This document shows, piece after piece, positions 53,526 to 62,072 of a DNA stretch of 64,000 bases. The notes beneath the pieces were generated by a model. The model was not told the DNA's origin and made no database searches. It saw only the letters and a program-made list of their open reading frames with translations. The DNA comes from Blattabacterium cuenoti. GTDB lineage: Bacteria > Bacteroidota > Bacteroidia > Flavobacteriales > Blattabacteriaceae. The position numbers and the translations under genes were made by a program. How positions within the stretch are numbered: the stretch's first letter is position 1; each line of letters begins with the position of its first letter. The DNA lies in the NCBI RefSeq assembly GCF_014252055.1, contig NZ_CP059208.1, forward strand, positions 1-64,000, given 5' to 3'.

Positions 53526-54707
53526 ATGAATTTGCATGAATATCAAGGTAGAGAAATACTAAACTCTTTTTCAATAGAAACCCCAGAAGGGTTATTAGCT
53601 TCATCTCCAGAAGAAGCAGTAAAACATGCGAAAATTATCTTCGAAAAAACTAGAAAAAAATCATTAGTAATTAAAGCTCAAATACTTGCAGGTGGACGTG
53701 GAAAGTCTGGAGGAATTAAAATAGCAAAAAATTTAGATGAAGTTTACCAAAAATCAAAAGAATTATTAGGAAAATATCTTATAACTTCTCAAACTTCTGG
53801 TAAAGGGAAATTAGTTAAAAAAGTACTAATATCTGAAGATGTATATATTTTTGAAAAAAAATCTATAGTAGAATATTATTTTTCAATATTGTTAGACCGT
53901 AATTTAGAAAGAAATATTATTATTTACTCTAAAGAAGGTGGAATAAATATAGAAGAAAAATCTAATATAATATATACTGAGCAAATAGATCCAATATTAG
54001 GATTACAGTTATTTCAAACTAGAAAAATAGGATTTAATTTAGGATTATCTAAAGATTTGTTATCTAAATTTAATAAGTTTTTAAAAATTCTTTATAAAGC
54101 ATATCAATATTATGATTCTTTATTATTGGAAATAAATCCTTTAATAATAAATAAAGAAAATAAAATAATTCCAGTAGATATAAAAATGGTTTTAGATGAT
54201 AATGCTTTATTTCGTCATAAAAAATATACAAATTATAATGAAAACGAGGATATTAATGATCTCGAGAAAAAAGCAATAAAATATGATCTAAACTTTATAA
54301 AGTTAGATGGAAATGTGGGTTGTATGGTAAATGGAGCTGGATTAGCTATGGCAACTATGGATATGATTAAATTATGTGGTGGTAAACCGGCTAATTTTTT
54401 AGATATAGGAGGATCAGCAGATAGAGAAAGAGTAAAAAATGCCTTTTCTATAATTTTAAATGATAAATCAGTAAAAACTATATTAATAAATATATTCGGT
54501 GGAATAGTTCGTTGTGATACAGTAGCAAAAGGAGTAGTTGATTCTTATTCTAAAAGAAATATTAAGATACCAATTATTGTTCGTTTGCAAGGAACAAATG
54601 AAAAAAATGCCAAAGAAATACTTGATAACAGTAAATTACCTATTTATTATACTGATTCTTTAAAAGAAGCAGCTAACAAAATCAGAGAAATATTATTATC
54701 ATTATAA
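53526..54707 (+). CDS. sucC: Succinyl-CoA synthetase beta subunit (ADP-forming)
   Basis: Makes succinate with substrate-level ATP synthesis in the TCA cycle, together with SucD. The ATP-grasp domain has MNLHEYQGREIL, KAQILAGGRGKSGGIK and LEINPLIINKENKIIPVDIKM; the C-terminal CoA-ligase domain has NGAGLAMATMDMIKLCGGKPANFLDIGGSA and INIFGGIVRCDTVAKGV. 393 residues. sucD is not adjacent in the window. An AT-only hairpin precedes the start codon. Confidence 0.96.
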   Translation: MNLHEYQGREILNSFSIETPEGLLASSPEEAVKHAKIIFEKTRKKSLVIKAQILAGGRGKSGGIKIAKNLDEVYQKSKELLGKYLITSQTSGKGKLVKKVLISEDVYIFEKKSIVEYYFSILLDRNLERNIIIYSKEGGINIEEKSNIIYTEQIDPILGLQLFQTRKIGFNLGLSKDLLSKFNKFLKILYKAYQYYDSLLLEINPLIINKENKIIPVDIKMVLDDNALFRHKKYTNYNENEDINDLEKKAIKYDLNFIKLDGNVGCMVNGAGLAMATMDMIKLCGGKPANFLDIGGSADRERVKNAFSIILNDKSVKTILINIFGGIVRCDTVAKGVVDSYSKRNIKIPIIVRLQGTNEKNAKEILDNSKLPIYYTDSLKEAANKIREILLSL

Positions 54708-54717
54708 AAAATATTTC

Positions 54718-56199
54718 ATGAATATAATTCCTCCTGAAAATATTGTTTTATCAGATAAATATAGACCCATAAAATGGAGTGAAATAATAGGTCAAAAAAA
54801 AATTACTTTAACTCTTAAAAATGCAATAAAATATAACAGGTTATCTCAATTTATATTTTTTGTAGGTCCCGATGGAGTAGGAAAAAATACATGCGCTAGA
54901 ATTTTAGCTAACGAATTAAATTACAATTCAGAAGAAAATAAATCATCAAATATTTTTGAAATAGATGGATTTTTAAATATTTCATTAGATATTTTTCATA
55001 AAATAATAAATAAAATACATATTTATCAAAAAAAAAATGAATATAATATTATTATCATAAGAAATATAGATCTTTTTTCTCAAGATTTGTTCAATTTACT
55101 TTTGAACTTTATAGAAAAAAAACATCCACATGTATTGTTTATCTTTTGTGGAAGAAAAAAAAGTAATATTCCTATATCTATAAGATTACATTGTCAAATA
55201 TATGAATTTGAAAGTATTTCCATAAAAGAAATTTTTCTTCATTTAAAAATGATATCTGAAAAAGAAAGTCTAAAAATAGATAACGAATCTTTATTTATTT
55301 TATCTCAAAATGTAGAAGGTTCTATTAGCAAAGCTATTTATATTTTTGATAAATTAACAATAATTCATAAAAAAATATCTAAGGATATTATAACAAAAGA
55401 ATTAGGTATCATAGATATTACATATTATTTTGATATAGTTAATTATCTTTTAAACAGAAAAATACATAAAATATTTATATTATTAGATAAAATATTTCAA
55501 GAAAAAATTAATTGTTCTAATTTCATAATTGGATTAATAAAACATTTTAGAAATCTTTTTTTATCTAAAAATTATGAAACACTTCCTCTTATAAAACTCA
55601 AAAAAGAAGTAGTTCAATCTTATATAAAACAATCAAAATGTATATCTGATTCGTTAATAATTGGATCTTTAAACATATGTTTTCATCTAAAAGAAAAGTA
55701 TGAATTTTGTAAAAATTCTAAATTGATGATAGAGATATACTTAATAAAACTAGCTAATTTTTATTATCATATAATAAATACAAATACAAAAAGTTTGAAA
55801 AAGATAAAGGAAAATTCAGAGTTTTTATGTTTTGACAAAAAAAATGAAAAAATATCTTTTGTAAAAAAAAATTGGGTAAATTTTTTACATAATTTTTCAG
55901 AAAAAATAAATTCTATTTACCTAGATTTTTTAAAAAAAGAAATAGAATTTTATATTGAAAAAAATGAGATATTCTTCATAGTACCTTATGAATTACTAGA
56001 TAATACTAATTTTTCATTAGTACAATCATATTTTATAAAGTTTTTAAAAAAAGAATTAAATTATCCAAATTTAAAATTTAAAGTAATAAAAAAAGATTCA
56101 GAAAAAAACATAATAAAAAAATATGTTTTTCTATCTAAAAAAAATAAGTTTACAGAAAAATTAATAGAAGAATTAAATTTGAAAATATCTTCTTCTTAG
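54718..56199 (+). CDS. dnaX: DNA polymerase III gamma/tau subunit, strongly degenerate ATPase
   Basis: DnaX is the clamp-loader ATPase of the replisome. The start (LSDKYRPIKWSEIIGQKKITLTLKNAI) and the overall domain order are those of DnaX, and Walker A remains as GPDGVGKNT at 50-58. Other features are lost: the four-Cys zinc module after Walker A is absent, Walker B DEVHML is RNIDLF, the sensor/TTEKHK region is GRKKSNI, and SRC (arginine finger) is LHC. The C-terminal part (about 250-493) is variable. The frame is fully open over 493 residues, so it is probably expressed, perhaps as a structural subunit. It begins 10 bases after sucC. Confidence 0.87.
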   Translation: MNIIPPENIVLSDKYRPIKWSEIIGQKKITLTLKNAIKYNRLSQFIFFVGPDGVGKNTCARILANELNYNSEENKSSNIFEIDGFLNISLDIFHKIINKIHIYQKKNEYNIIIIRNIDLFSQDLFNLLLNFIEKKHPHVLFIFCGRKKSNIPISIRLHCQIYEFESISIKEIFLHLKMISEKESLKIDNESLFILSQNVEGSISKAIYIFDKLTIIHKKISKDIITKELGIIDITYYFDIVNYLLNRKIHKIFILLDKIFQEKINCSNFIIGLIKHFRNLFLSKNYETLPLIKLKKEVVQSYIKQSKCISDSLIIGSLNICFHLKEKYEFCKNSKLMIEIYLIKLANFYYHIINTNTKSLKKIKENSEFLCFDKKNEKISFVKKNWVNFLHNFSEKINSIYLDFLKKEIEFYIEKNEIFFIVPYELLDNTNFSLVQSYFIKFLKKELNYPNLKFKVIKKDSEKNIIKKYVFLSKKNKFTEKLIEELNLKISSS

Positions 56200-56284
56200 A
56201 TATTCTCAAATAATAAAAAACCTATGTATTTGTAGAAATGGAAGAGATATTTTATCTTTCGTTTTTAATGATTTTAACTTATTT

Positions 56285-58393
56285 ATGATTTATCATTATT
56301 CGTCAAACAGTAGAAAAAAAATACTTTTATCTTCTGCTTATTCAGATGAAGACATTGAAAGTGATAGTTTCACTCATTCTTATGGATCTGGAAGTGGAAG
56401 TAATACAGGGTCAGGATATTATGGAGGAACTTCAATAAGAAGTAAAACACCTGTATTAGATAGTTTTGGTAGAGATTTAAATGCTATAGCTATAGAAGGA
56501 AAACTAGATCCTGTAATAGGAAGAGATAAAGAAGTAGAACGTGTTTCTCAAATATTGAGTAGAAGAAAAAAAAATAATCCTCTTCTCATAGGAGAACCTG
56601 GAGTTGGAAAATCTGCTATTGCTGAAGGATTAGCTTTACGTATTGTCCAAAAAAAAGTATCAAGAGTTTTATATAACAAAAGAGTAGTCATTTTGGATCT
56701 AGCAAATTTAGTAGCTGGAACTAAATATAGAGGTCAATTTGAAGAAAGAATGAAAGCTATTATAAATGAATCAGAAAAAAATGTAGGACTGATACTTTTT
56801 ATAGATGAAATTCATACAATGATTGGAGCTGGAGGAACTACAGGATCTTTAGATGCATCTAATATATTTAAACCAGCATTAGCAAGAGGAGATATACAAT
56901 GTATAGGAGCTACAACCTTAAATGAATATAGACAATACATAGAAAAAGATGGTGCATTAGAAAGAAGATTTCAAAAAATTATAGTACAACCTTCATCTGA
57001 AAATGAAACTATTGAAATATTAAAAAATATAAAATTTAAATATGAGAATTACCATAATGTTTTATATACAGAAAAAGCTATAAAAGCATGTGTAAATCTA
57101 ACTTCACAATATATTGTAGATCGTTTTTTTCCAGATAAGGCTATTGATGCATTAGATGAAGCTGGATCTAGGGTTCATATTAAAAATATAAAAGTTCCAC
57201 AAGAAATAGTTCTTCTTGAAAAAGAATTAGAAAATATCCGAGAAGAAAAATTAAAAGTAGTAAAAAATCAAAAATACGAAGAAGCAGCTCGTTTACGAGA
57301 TCAAGAAAAGCGTATAGAAAAAAAATTATTGAAAGCACAAAAAGAATGGGAAAAATTATCAAAAGAAAATAAAGAAATAGTTTCTGAAGAAAATGTAGAA
57401 GAAGTTGTGTCTATGATGAGTGGAATTCCAGTAAATCGAATAGCTCAAGCTGAAATGAAAAGATTGAATAAAATGGCCGATTTGTTAAAAGAAAAAATAA
57501 TAGGTCAAGATGAAGCTATAGATAAAATAGTAAAATCTGTTAAAAGAAACAGAACAGGTTTAAAAGATCCTCATAGTCCTATAGGATCTTTCATTTTTTT
57601 AGGACAGACAGGAGTTGGAAAAACATATCTAGCAAAAACTTTTACTAAAGAATTATTCGATTCAGAAGAATTTTTAATACGTATAGATATGAGTGAATAT
57701 ATGGAAAAATTTTCCGTATCTAGATTAATAGGAGCTCCTCCAGGTTATGTTGGATATGAAGAAGGTGGGCAATTAACAGAAATTATACGTCGTAAACCTT
57801 ATGCTGTTATATTATTAGATGAAATAGAAAAAGCGCACTCTGATGTTTTTAATATATTATTACAAATATTGGATTATGGAAGTGTAACTGATAGTATAGG
57901 AAGAAAAATAAATTTTAAAAATACTATTATTATACTTACTTCAAATACAGGAACACAACAATTAAAAGAATTTGGAAGAGGTATAGGATTTAATACAAAA
58001 GCTAAAAAATCTTGCAATTATATTAGTGATGTATTAGAACAATCATTAAAAAAAACGTTTTCTCCAGAATTTTTAAATAGAATAGATGATATTATTATTT
58101 TTAATTCCCTAAAACCAAAAGATATATCTAAAATAACTAATCTAGAATTAGAAAAAATAACAATTCAAATTAGAAATTTAGGTTATAAATTGATTTTATT
58201 ACCTGAAGTGAATAATTTCATACAAGAAAAAGGATTTGATAAATCTTATGGAGCTAGACCTTTAAAAAGAGTAATAGAAAAATTTATTAAAAATCCAATA
58301 TCAGAATGCATAATAAACGAAAAGATAAAAAAAGGAGATACTATTACCTTAGAAATAGATAAAAAAGAAAATAATGTTAAAGTTAGAATATAA
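56285..58393 (+). CDS. clpC: Clp protease ATPase ClpC lacking the N-terminal domain
   Basis: An AAA+ unfoldase that feeds proteins to ClpP. Both ATPase modules are present: Walker A1 GEPGVGKSA at about 103, Walker A2 GQTGVGKT at about 440, LFIDEIHTMIGAGG, a ClpC middle domain (KNQKYEEAARLRDQEKRIEKKL) and GAPPGYVGYEEGGQLTE. The roughly 140-residue Clp-N double repeat of family members is missing. The protein starts with a short Ser/Gly-rich linker (SYGSGSGSNTGSGYYGG) leading directly to KTPVLDSFGRDLN. Only 85 bases separate it from dnaX, with no remnant of the N-domain. 702 residues against about 850 normally. It overlaps nth by 20 bases. Confidence 0.93.
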   Translation: MIYHYSSNSRKKILLSSAYSDEDIESDSFTHSYGSGSGSNTGSGYYGGTSIRSKTPVLDSFGRDLNAIAIEGKLDPVIGRDKEVERVSQILSRRKKNNPLLIGEPGVGKSAIAEGLALRIVQKKVSRVLYNKRVVILDLANLVAGTKYRGQFEERMKAIINESEKNVGLILFIDEIHTMIGAGGTTGSLDASNIFKPALARGDIQCIGATTLNEYRQYIEKDGALERRFQKIIVQPSSENETIEILKNIKFKYENYHNVLYTEKAIKACVNLTSQYIVDRFFPDKAIDALDEAGSRVHIKNIKVPQEIVLLEKELENIREEKLKVVKNQKYEEAARLRDQEKRIEKKLLKAQKEWEKLSKENKEIVSEENVEEVVSMMSGIPVNRIAQAEMKRLNKMADLLKEKIIGQDEAIDKIVKSVKRNRTGLKDPHSPIGSFIFLGQTGVGKTYLAKTFTKELFDSEEFLIRIDMSEYMEKFSVSRLIGAPPGYVGYEEGGQLTEIIRRKPYAVILLDEIEKAHSDVFNILLQILDYGSVTDSIGRKINFKNTIIILTSNTGTQQLKEFGRGIGFNTKAKKSCNYISDVLEQSLKKTFSPEFLNRIDDIIIFNSLKPKDISKITNLELEKITIQIRNLGYKLILLPEVNNFIQEKGFDKSYGARPLKRVIEKFIKNPISECIINEKIKKGDTITLEIDKKENNVKVRI

Positions 58394-59021
58394 AAAACAA
58401 AAGAAAGCTTTAATCATTAGAAAAATATTAGATAGTTTGTATCCAAACCCAAAAAGTTCTCTCTATCATATTAACGAGTATACATTATTAATAGCTATTA
58501 TACTAAGTGCTAAAAGTAGAGAGAATAAAGTGAATGAAGTTACAGATTATTTATTTAAAATTATAAAAAAACCTAAAGATTTTATTATGACTCCTACTGT
58601 AATAATAAAAAAATATTTAAGAAATATAGGATTATATAATAGAAAATATAATCATATTTATAATTTATCTAATATTTTATTGAAAGAATATAAAGGAATA
58701 ATTCCTAAAAATATTTACCAATTAGAATCTTTACCTGGAGTTGGACATAAAACAGCATCTGTTTTTTTATCTCATGTATCAGAAATACCAGTTTTTCCAG
58801 TAGATACTCATATTCATAGAATGATGTTCCGTTGGAAATTAAGTGATGGAAAAAATGTTAAAAAAACAGAAAAAGATGCTAAATCTATATTCAAAAAAAT
58901 ATACTGGAAAAAATTACATTTTCAAATAATTAACTATGGTAGAGAATATTCTCCATCTATAAATTGGAATAAAAATACAGACATAATATATAAAAAATTG
59001 CTAATAAATAATCTTTTATAA
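58374..59021 (+). CDS. nth: Endonuclease III-type DNA glycosylase without Fe-S cluster ligands
   Basis: A base-excision repair glycosylase/AP lyase for oxidised pyrimidines. The helix-hairpin-helix is LPGVGHKTASVF with the catalytic Lys126, and the catalytic Asp144 is in PVDTHIHR. The four cysteines that normally hold a 4Fe-4S cluster at the C-terminus are absent: the corresponding region reads INYGREYSPSINWNKN, and the whole protein has no Cys. From memory, some Bacteroidota relatives have a similar YGREYSP ending, so this may be lineage-wide. 215 residues; its start overlaps clpC. Confidence 0.9.
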   Translation: MLKLEYKKQKKALIIRKILDSLYPNPKSSLYHINEYTLLIAIILSAKSRENKVNEVTDYLFKIIKKPKDFIMTPTVIIKKYLRNIGLYNRKYNHIYNLSNILLKEYKGIIPKNIYQLESLPGVGHKTASVFLSHVSEIPVFPVDTHIHRMMFRWKLSDGKNVKKTEKDAKSIFKKIYWKKLHFQIINYGREYSPSINWNKNTDIIYKKLLINNLL

Positions 59022-59030
59022 AGTATAAAG

Positions 59031-59375
59031 TTAAAATGGTAAATCATCAAAATCATCAGAGGACATTGATGGTAATGAAGATTTTTTTGAAGTTTGAGTA
59101 TGATTTATTTCTTCAATTTTCCATCCCTGAATAGAATTAAAATATTTTATGTTCCCTTCAGGATTTTTCCATTCTCTTCCACGAAGATTAATATAAACCT
59201 TTATTTTATCATTAAGCTTTATGTTTTCTAGTAAATCTACTTTTTCTTGAATAAATTCGATCAATAAATTTTGAGGATATGGTTCTTCTGTTGTGACAAC
59301 TATTTCTCTTTTTTTAAAACCACTATCAAAATTCTGAATTTCGAATAACTTTTTAACTTTTCCTATTATTTCCAT
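59031..59375 (-). CDS. DUF3127-family OB-fold-like protein with SSB-type C-terminal tail
   Basis: A 114-residue Bacteroidota-specific family of unknown function. The body (about 1-90; IIGKVKKLFEIQNFDSGFKKREIVVTTEEPYPQNLLIEF, INLRGREWKNPEG) looks like a compact OB-fold. A Ser-rich linker then leads to DDFDDLPF, nearly the same as the acidic tip that single-stranded DNA-binding proteins use to recruit repair and replication enzymes. The SSB-like role is inference. It converges on nth (9-base gap) and is 14 bases after the SPFH gene. Confidence 0.88.
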   Translation of the reverse strand: MEIIGKVKKLFEIQNFDSGFKKREIVVTTEEPYPQNLLIEFIQEKVDLLENIKLNDKIKVYINLRGREWKNPEGNIKYFNSIQGWKIEEINHTQTSKKSSLPSMSSDDFDDLPF

Positions 59376-59389
59376 GAAATATGAAATTT

Positions 59390-60316
59390 TTATTTATTTT
59401 TTTTCTTTTTGATATTTTCCCCTATTTGATTAGATATATTAAATGAAGTTATCATATTATTTAACATTTCACTAGCTGCACCTGGTGAATTAGGTAATAA
59501 AATTAAATTGGAATTACCAGATTCCCCTATAGATTGAAGAGTATCATAATGTTGAGTTACTACAATTAAAGCAGACGCTTCTTGAGAATTTATCCCAACA
59601 TTATTCAAAACCTCTACAGATTCTAAAATACCTCTAGCTATTTCTCTTCGTTGATCTGCAGTTCCTTTCCCTTGTAATTTTTTACTTTCCGCTTCTGCTT
59701 TTGCTTTAGCTACTATTTTAATTCTTTCAGCTTCCGCTTTATATTCTGCAGCAACTTTTTCTCTTTCAGCTGTATTAATTCTATTCATAGCTTGTTTTAC
59801 CTGTTCATCTGGATCAATATCAGTAACTAAAGCTTTAATTATAGAATATCCATAATTTAGCATCGCACCTTTTAACTCTCCCTTTACGGCAAGAGCAATA
59901 TGGTCTTTTCTTTCAAAAACATCATCTAAGCGCATTTTTGGAACTTCAGCTCTAACTACATCAAATATGTAAGATTTAATTTGAGCATGAGAATTATCTA
60001 ATTTATAAAAAGCTTCATATACTTTCTCTTGAATTACTTTAAACTGTACCGATATTTTAACTTTTACAAAAACGTTATCTTTAGTCTTTGTATCCACTAC
60101 AACATCTAACTGTTGTATTTTCAATGTAAGTTTTCCCGCAATATTATCTATAACAGGAATCTTAAAATTTAAACCAGCATAACGTATGCTATGAAATTTT
60201 CCCATTCTTTCGATAATAGCAGAAGTTTCTTGACTAACTGTAAAAATAAAACTTGAAAAAATAGATAAAATTAAAATAACCAATGTCCCATAAAATAATA
60301 GAATAAAGATGCTCAT
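59390..60316 (-). CDS. SPFH/Band-7 membrane protein (QmcA/stomatin-like)
   Basis: A membrane microdomain protein. An N-terminal membrane helix (about 3-27) is followed by the SPFH domain (VSQETSAIIERMGKFHSIRYAGLNFKIPVID, LDVVVDTKTKDNVFVKVKISVQFKV), a coiled-coil region rich in Ala/Lys/Glu (EREKVAAEYKAEAERIKIVAKAKAEAESKK) and a hydrophobic stretch near 255-280. 308 residues. Proteins of this type often associate with membrane proteases; no NfeD-type partner is nearby. It begins 14 bases downstream of the SufT-like gene. Confidence 0.9.
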   Translation of the reverse strand: MSIFILLFYGTLVILILSIFSSFIFTVSQETSAIIERMGKFHSIRYAGLNFKIPVIDNIAGKLTLKIQQLDVVVDTKTKDNVFVKVKISVQFKVIQEKVYEAFYKLDNSHAQIKSYIFDVVRAEVPKMRLDDVFERKDHIALAVKGELKGAMLNYGYSIIKALVTDIDPDEQVKQAMNRINTAEREKVAAEYKAEAERIKIVAKAKAEAESKKLQGKGTADQRREIARGILESVEVLNNVGINSQEASALIVVTQHYDTLQSIGESGNSNLILLPNSPGAASEMLNNMITSFNISNQIGENIKKKKNK

Positions 60317-60330
60317 AATATAATTAATAA

Positions 60331-60645
60331 TTATAGTAATCCTAGTTCTAAACGAGCTTCTTCACTCATAAATTCTCTACTCCAAGGTGGATCAAATGTT
60401 AACACAACATCAACATTTCTTACATCTTTTACAATAGATTGAATTTTTTCTTTTACTTCCAAAGGTAAACTTTCCGCTACTGGACAATTTATAGTAGTTA
60501 AAGTCATTACTACTTTAACATCTTTATTATGAGAAATTTTAATATCATAAATCAAACCTAATTCATAAATATCTACAGATATTTCAGGATCATATATATT
60601 TTTTAATACAGAAATAATTTTATTTTCTAAATTATTTTCATTCAT
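60331..60645 (-). CDS. Fe-S assembly protein of the MIP18/DUF59 (SufT-like) family
   Basis: A 104-residue protein thought to help iron-sulfur cluster maturation. The family signature is DPEISVDIYELGLIYDI, the conserved Cys is in TTINCPVAESLP and the C-terminus has LTFDPPWSREFMSEEARLELG. In Bacteroidota it often accompanies SUF genes; here its neighbours are M16 peptidases and an SPFH protein, and no suf gene is in the window. Confidence 0.92.
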   Translation of the reverse strand: MNENNLENKIISVLKNIYDPEISVDIYELGLIYDIKISHNKDVKVVMTLTTINCPVAESLPLEVKEKIQSIVKDVRNVDVVLTFDPPWSREFMSEEARLELGLL

Positions 60646-60654
60646 TTTATTTTT

Positions 60655-62037
60655 TTAATTTAAAGGATTTCCAAATTTATCAAAATAACGGATAGGAATT
60701 CCCAATTTTTTTATTTTTGGAAAGATTTCAGTAGATTTACCAACAATTATAATTCTTTTATTAGGAAATAATTTTTCATTATTACATGATTTATAGACAT
60801 CATCTATAGTTACAGATTTAATGTTATTTAAATAATTTTTATAAAATCCTTTTGGAAGTTCATTTTTTAATTCACAAATAAAAAGATCGCTAACTCTATT
60901 TAGATCTTCTAAATCAAGAATAAATTGACCACTTATTTCATTTTTTTTAATGTTTAATTCTTCTGAAGAAACTTTATCCTTTGCCATATTGGAAATTTCT
61001 TTTAAAATATCTTTTATAGCTTCATCTGTAACCTCATTTCTTACTTGAGTATAAACTGAAAAACATCCTATATATTTATCAGATTTTAATATAGAATACG
61101 CTCCATAAGTGTATGCTTTTTTTTCTCTTAAATTCAAAAATAAACGACTTTGAGCACTACCCCCTAAAATTCCATTTGCTAACATAGAAGAAAAAAATGA
61201 AACATCATTTTTTCTTAAATGAACAGGGCTCCCTATACAAATAGAGGATTGAGTTGTACTCGGAAGATCTATAATATTTATTTCTGAACTTGATGGAATA
61301 TTGTATTCATTTTTTATAGCTTCTTCTATATAAGTTTTTTTTTCCCATGTGGAAAAATAAAGATTACATAATTTTTCTACTTCTTTTCTAGAGATATCGC
61401 CTATAAAAGAAATATAGGAAATATTTGGCACATAATATTTATTATGTATCTTTTTAAGATCATCAGAAGTAATATTTTTAATAGATTCTTCTGTTTCATA
61501 CTCTCCGTATGGATGATCACTTCCAAAATATAAAATATTTTTAACACGTTCTAAAATAGAATTAGGATCTTTTTCTGAAATATTTATATCTATTATTCTT
61601 TGTTTAATAATTCTTTCTAATTCTGAAGAATTATCAAAATCATTATTTATCACAATATCACTGATAATAGAAACAGATTTAGTTAAATACTTTTTCAAAG
61701 TACAAACAAATATTTCTGAAAATGAAGTATATAGATTTATTCCCATATAATCGACAACATCATCTAATTCTTCTTTAGAATAATTTTTTGTTCCAGCTCT
61801 AAGCATTTGACTAAAAATTTTTCTTATTCCAGATTTATATTTTTCTAAAAAAGGTTGATAATCAAATTCTAATCCTATTCTAACTATAGGTAGTTTATGA
61901 TTCTCTACGATTAAAACTCTTAATCCATTTTCCATTTGGAAAAATTCTGGATTTTCAATATTAATTACTTTATTTCTTTTTAATCTCTTAGGAGGAAGAT
62001 TACGATTTACCCTTTTATTATATATATTTGTAAACAT
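60655..62037 (-). CDS. M16-family peptidase-like protein, non-catalytic partner
   Basis: A 460-residue M16 (pitrilysin-fold) protein. The HxxEH zinc motif is missing: the equivalent position reads RKIFSQMLRAGT. The substrate-binding region LFLNLREKKAYTYGAYSILK is preserved, as in the non-catalytic subunits of two-chain M16 enzymes. It lies 35 bases downstream of the catalytic M16 gene, so the two probably form a heterodimer. It ends in RYFDKFGNPLN. No signal peptide is obvious. Confidence 0.9.
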   Translation of the reverse strand: MFTNIYNKRVNRNLPPKRLKRNKVINIENPEFFQMENGLRVLIVENHKLPIVRIGLEFDYQPFLEKYKSGIRKIFSQMLRAGTKNYSKEELDDVVDYMGINLYTSFSEIFVCTLKKYLTKSVSIISDIVINNDFDNSSELERIIKQRIIDINISEKDPNSILERVKNILYFGSDHPYGEYETEESIKNITSDDLKKIHNKYYVPNISYISFIGDISRKEVEKLCNLYFSTWEKKTYIEEAIKNEYNIPSSSEINIIDLPSTTQSSICIGSPVHLRKNDVSFFSSMLANGILGGSAQSRLFLNLREKKAYTYGAYSILKSDKYIGCFSVYTQVRNEVTDEAIKDILKEISNMAKDKVSSEELNIKKNEISGQFILDLEDLNRVSDLFICELKNELPKGFYKNYLNNIKSVTIDDVYKSCNNEKLFPNKRIIIVGKSTEIFPKIKKLGIPIRYFDKFGNPLN

Positions 62038-62072
62038 GATTAATTGTATGAAAAAAAACTAACATAATATTA

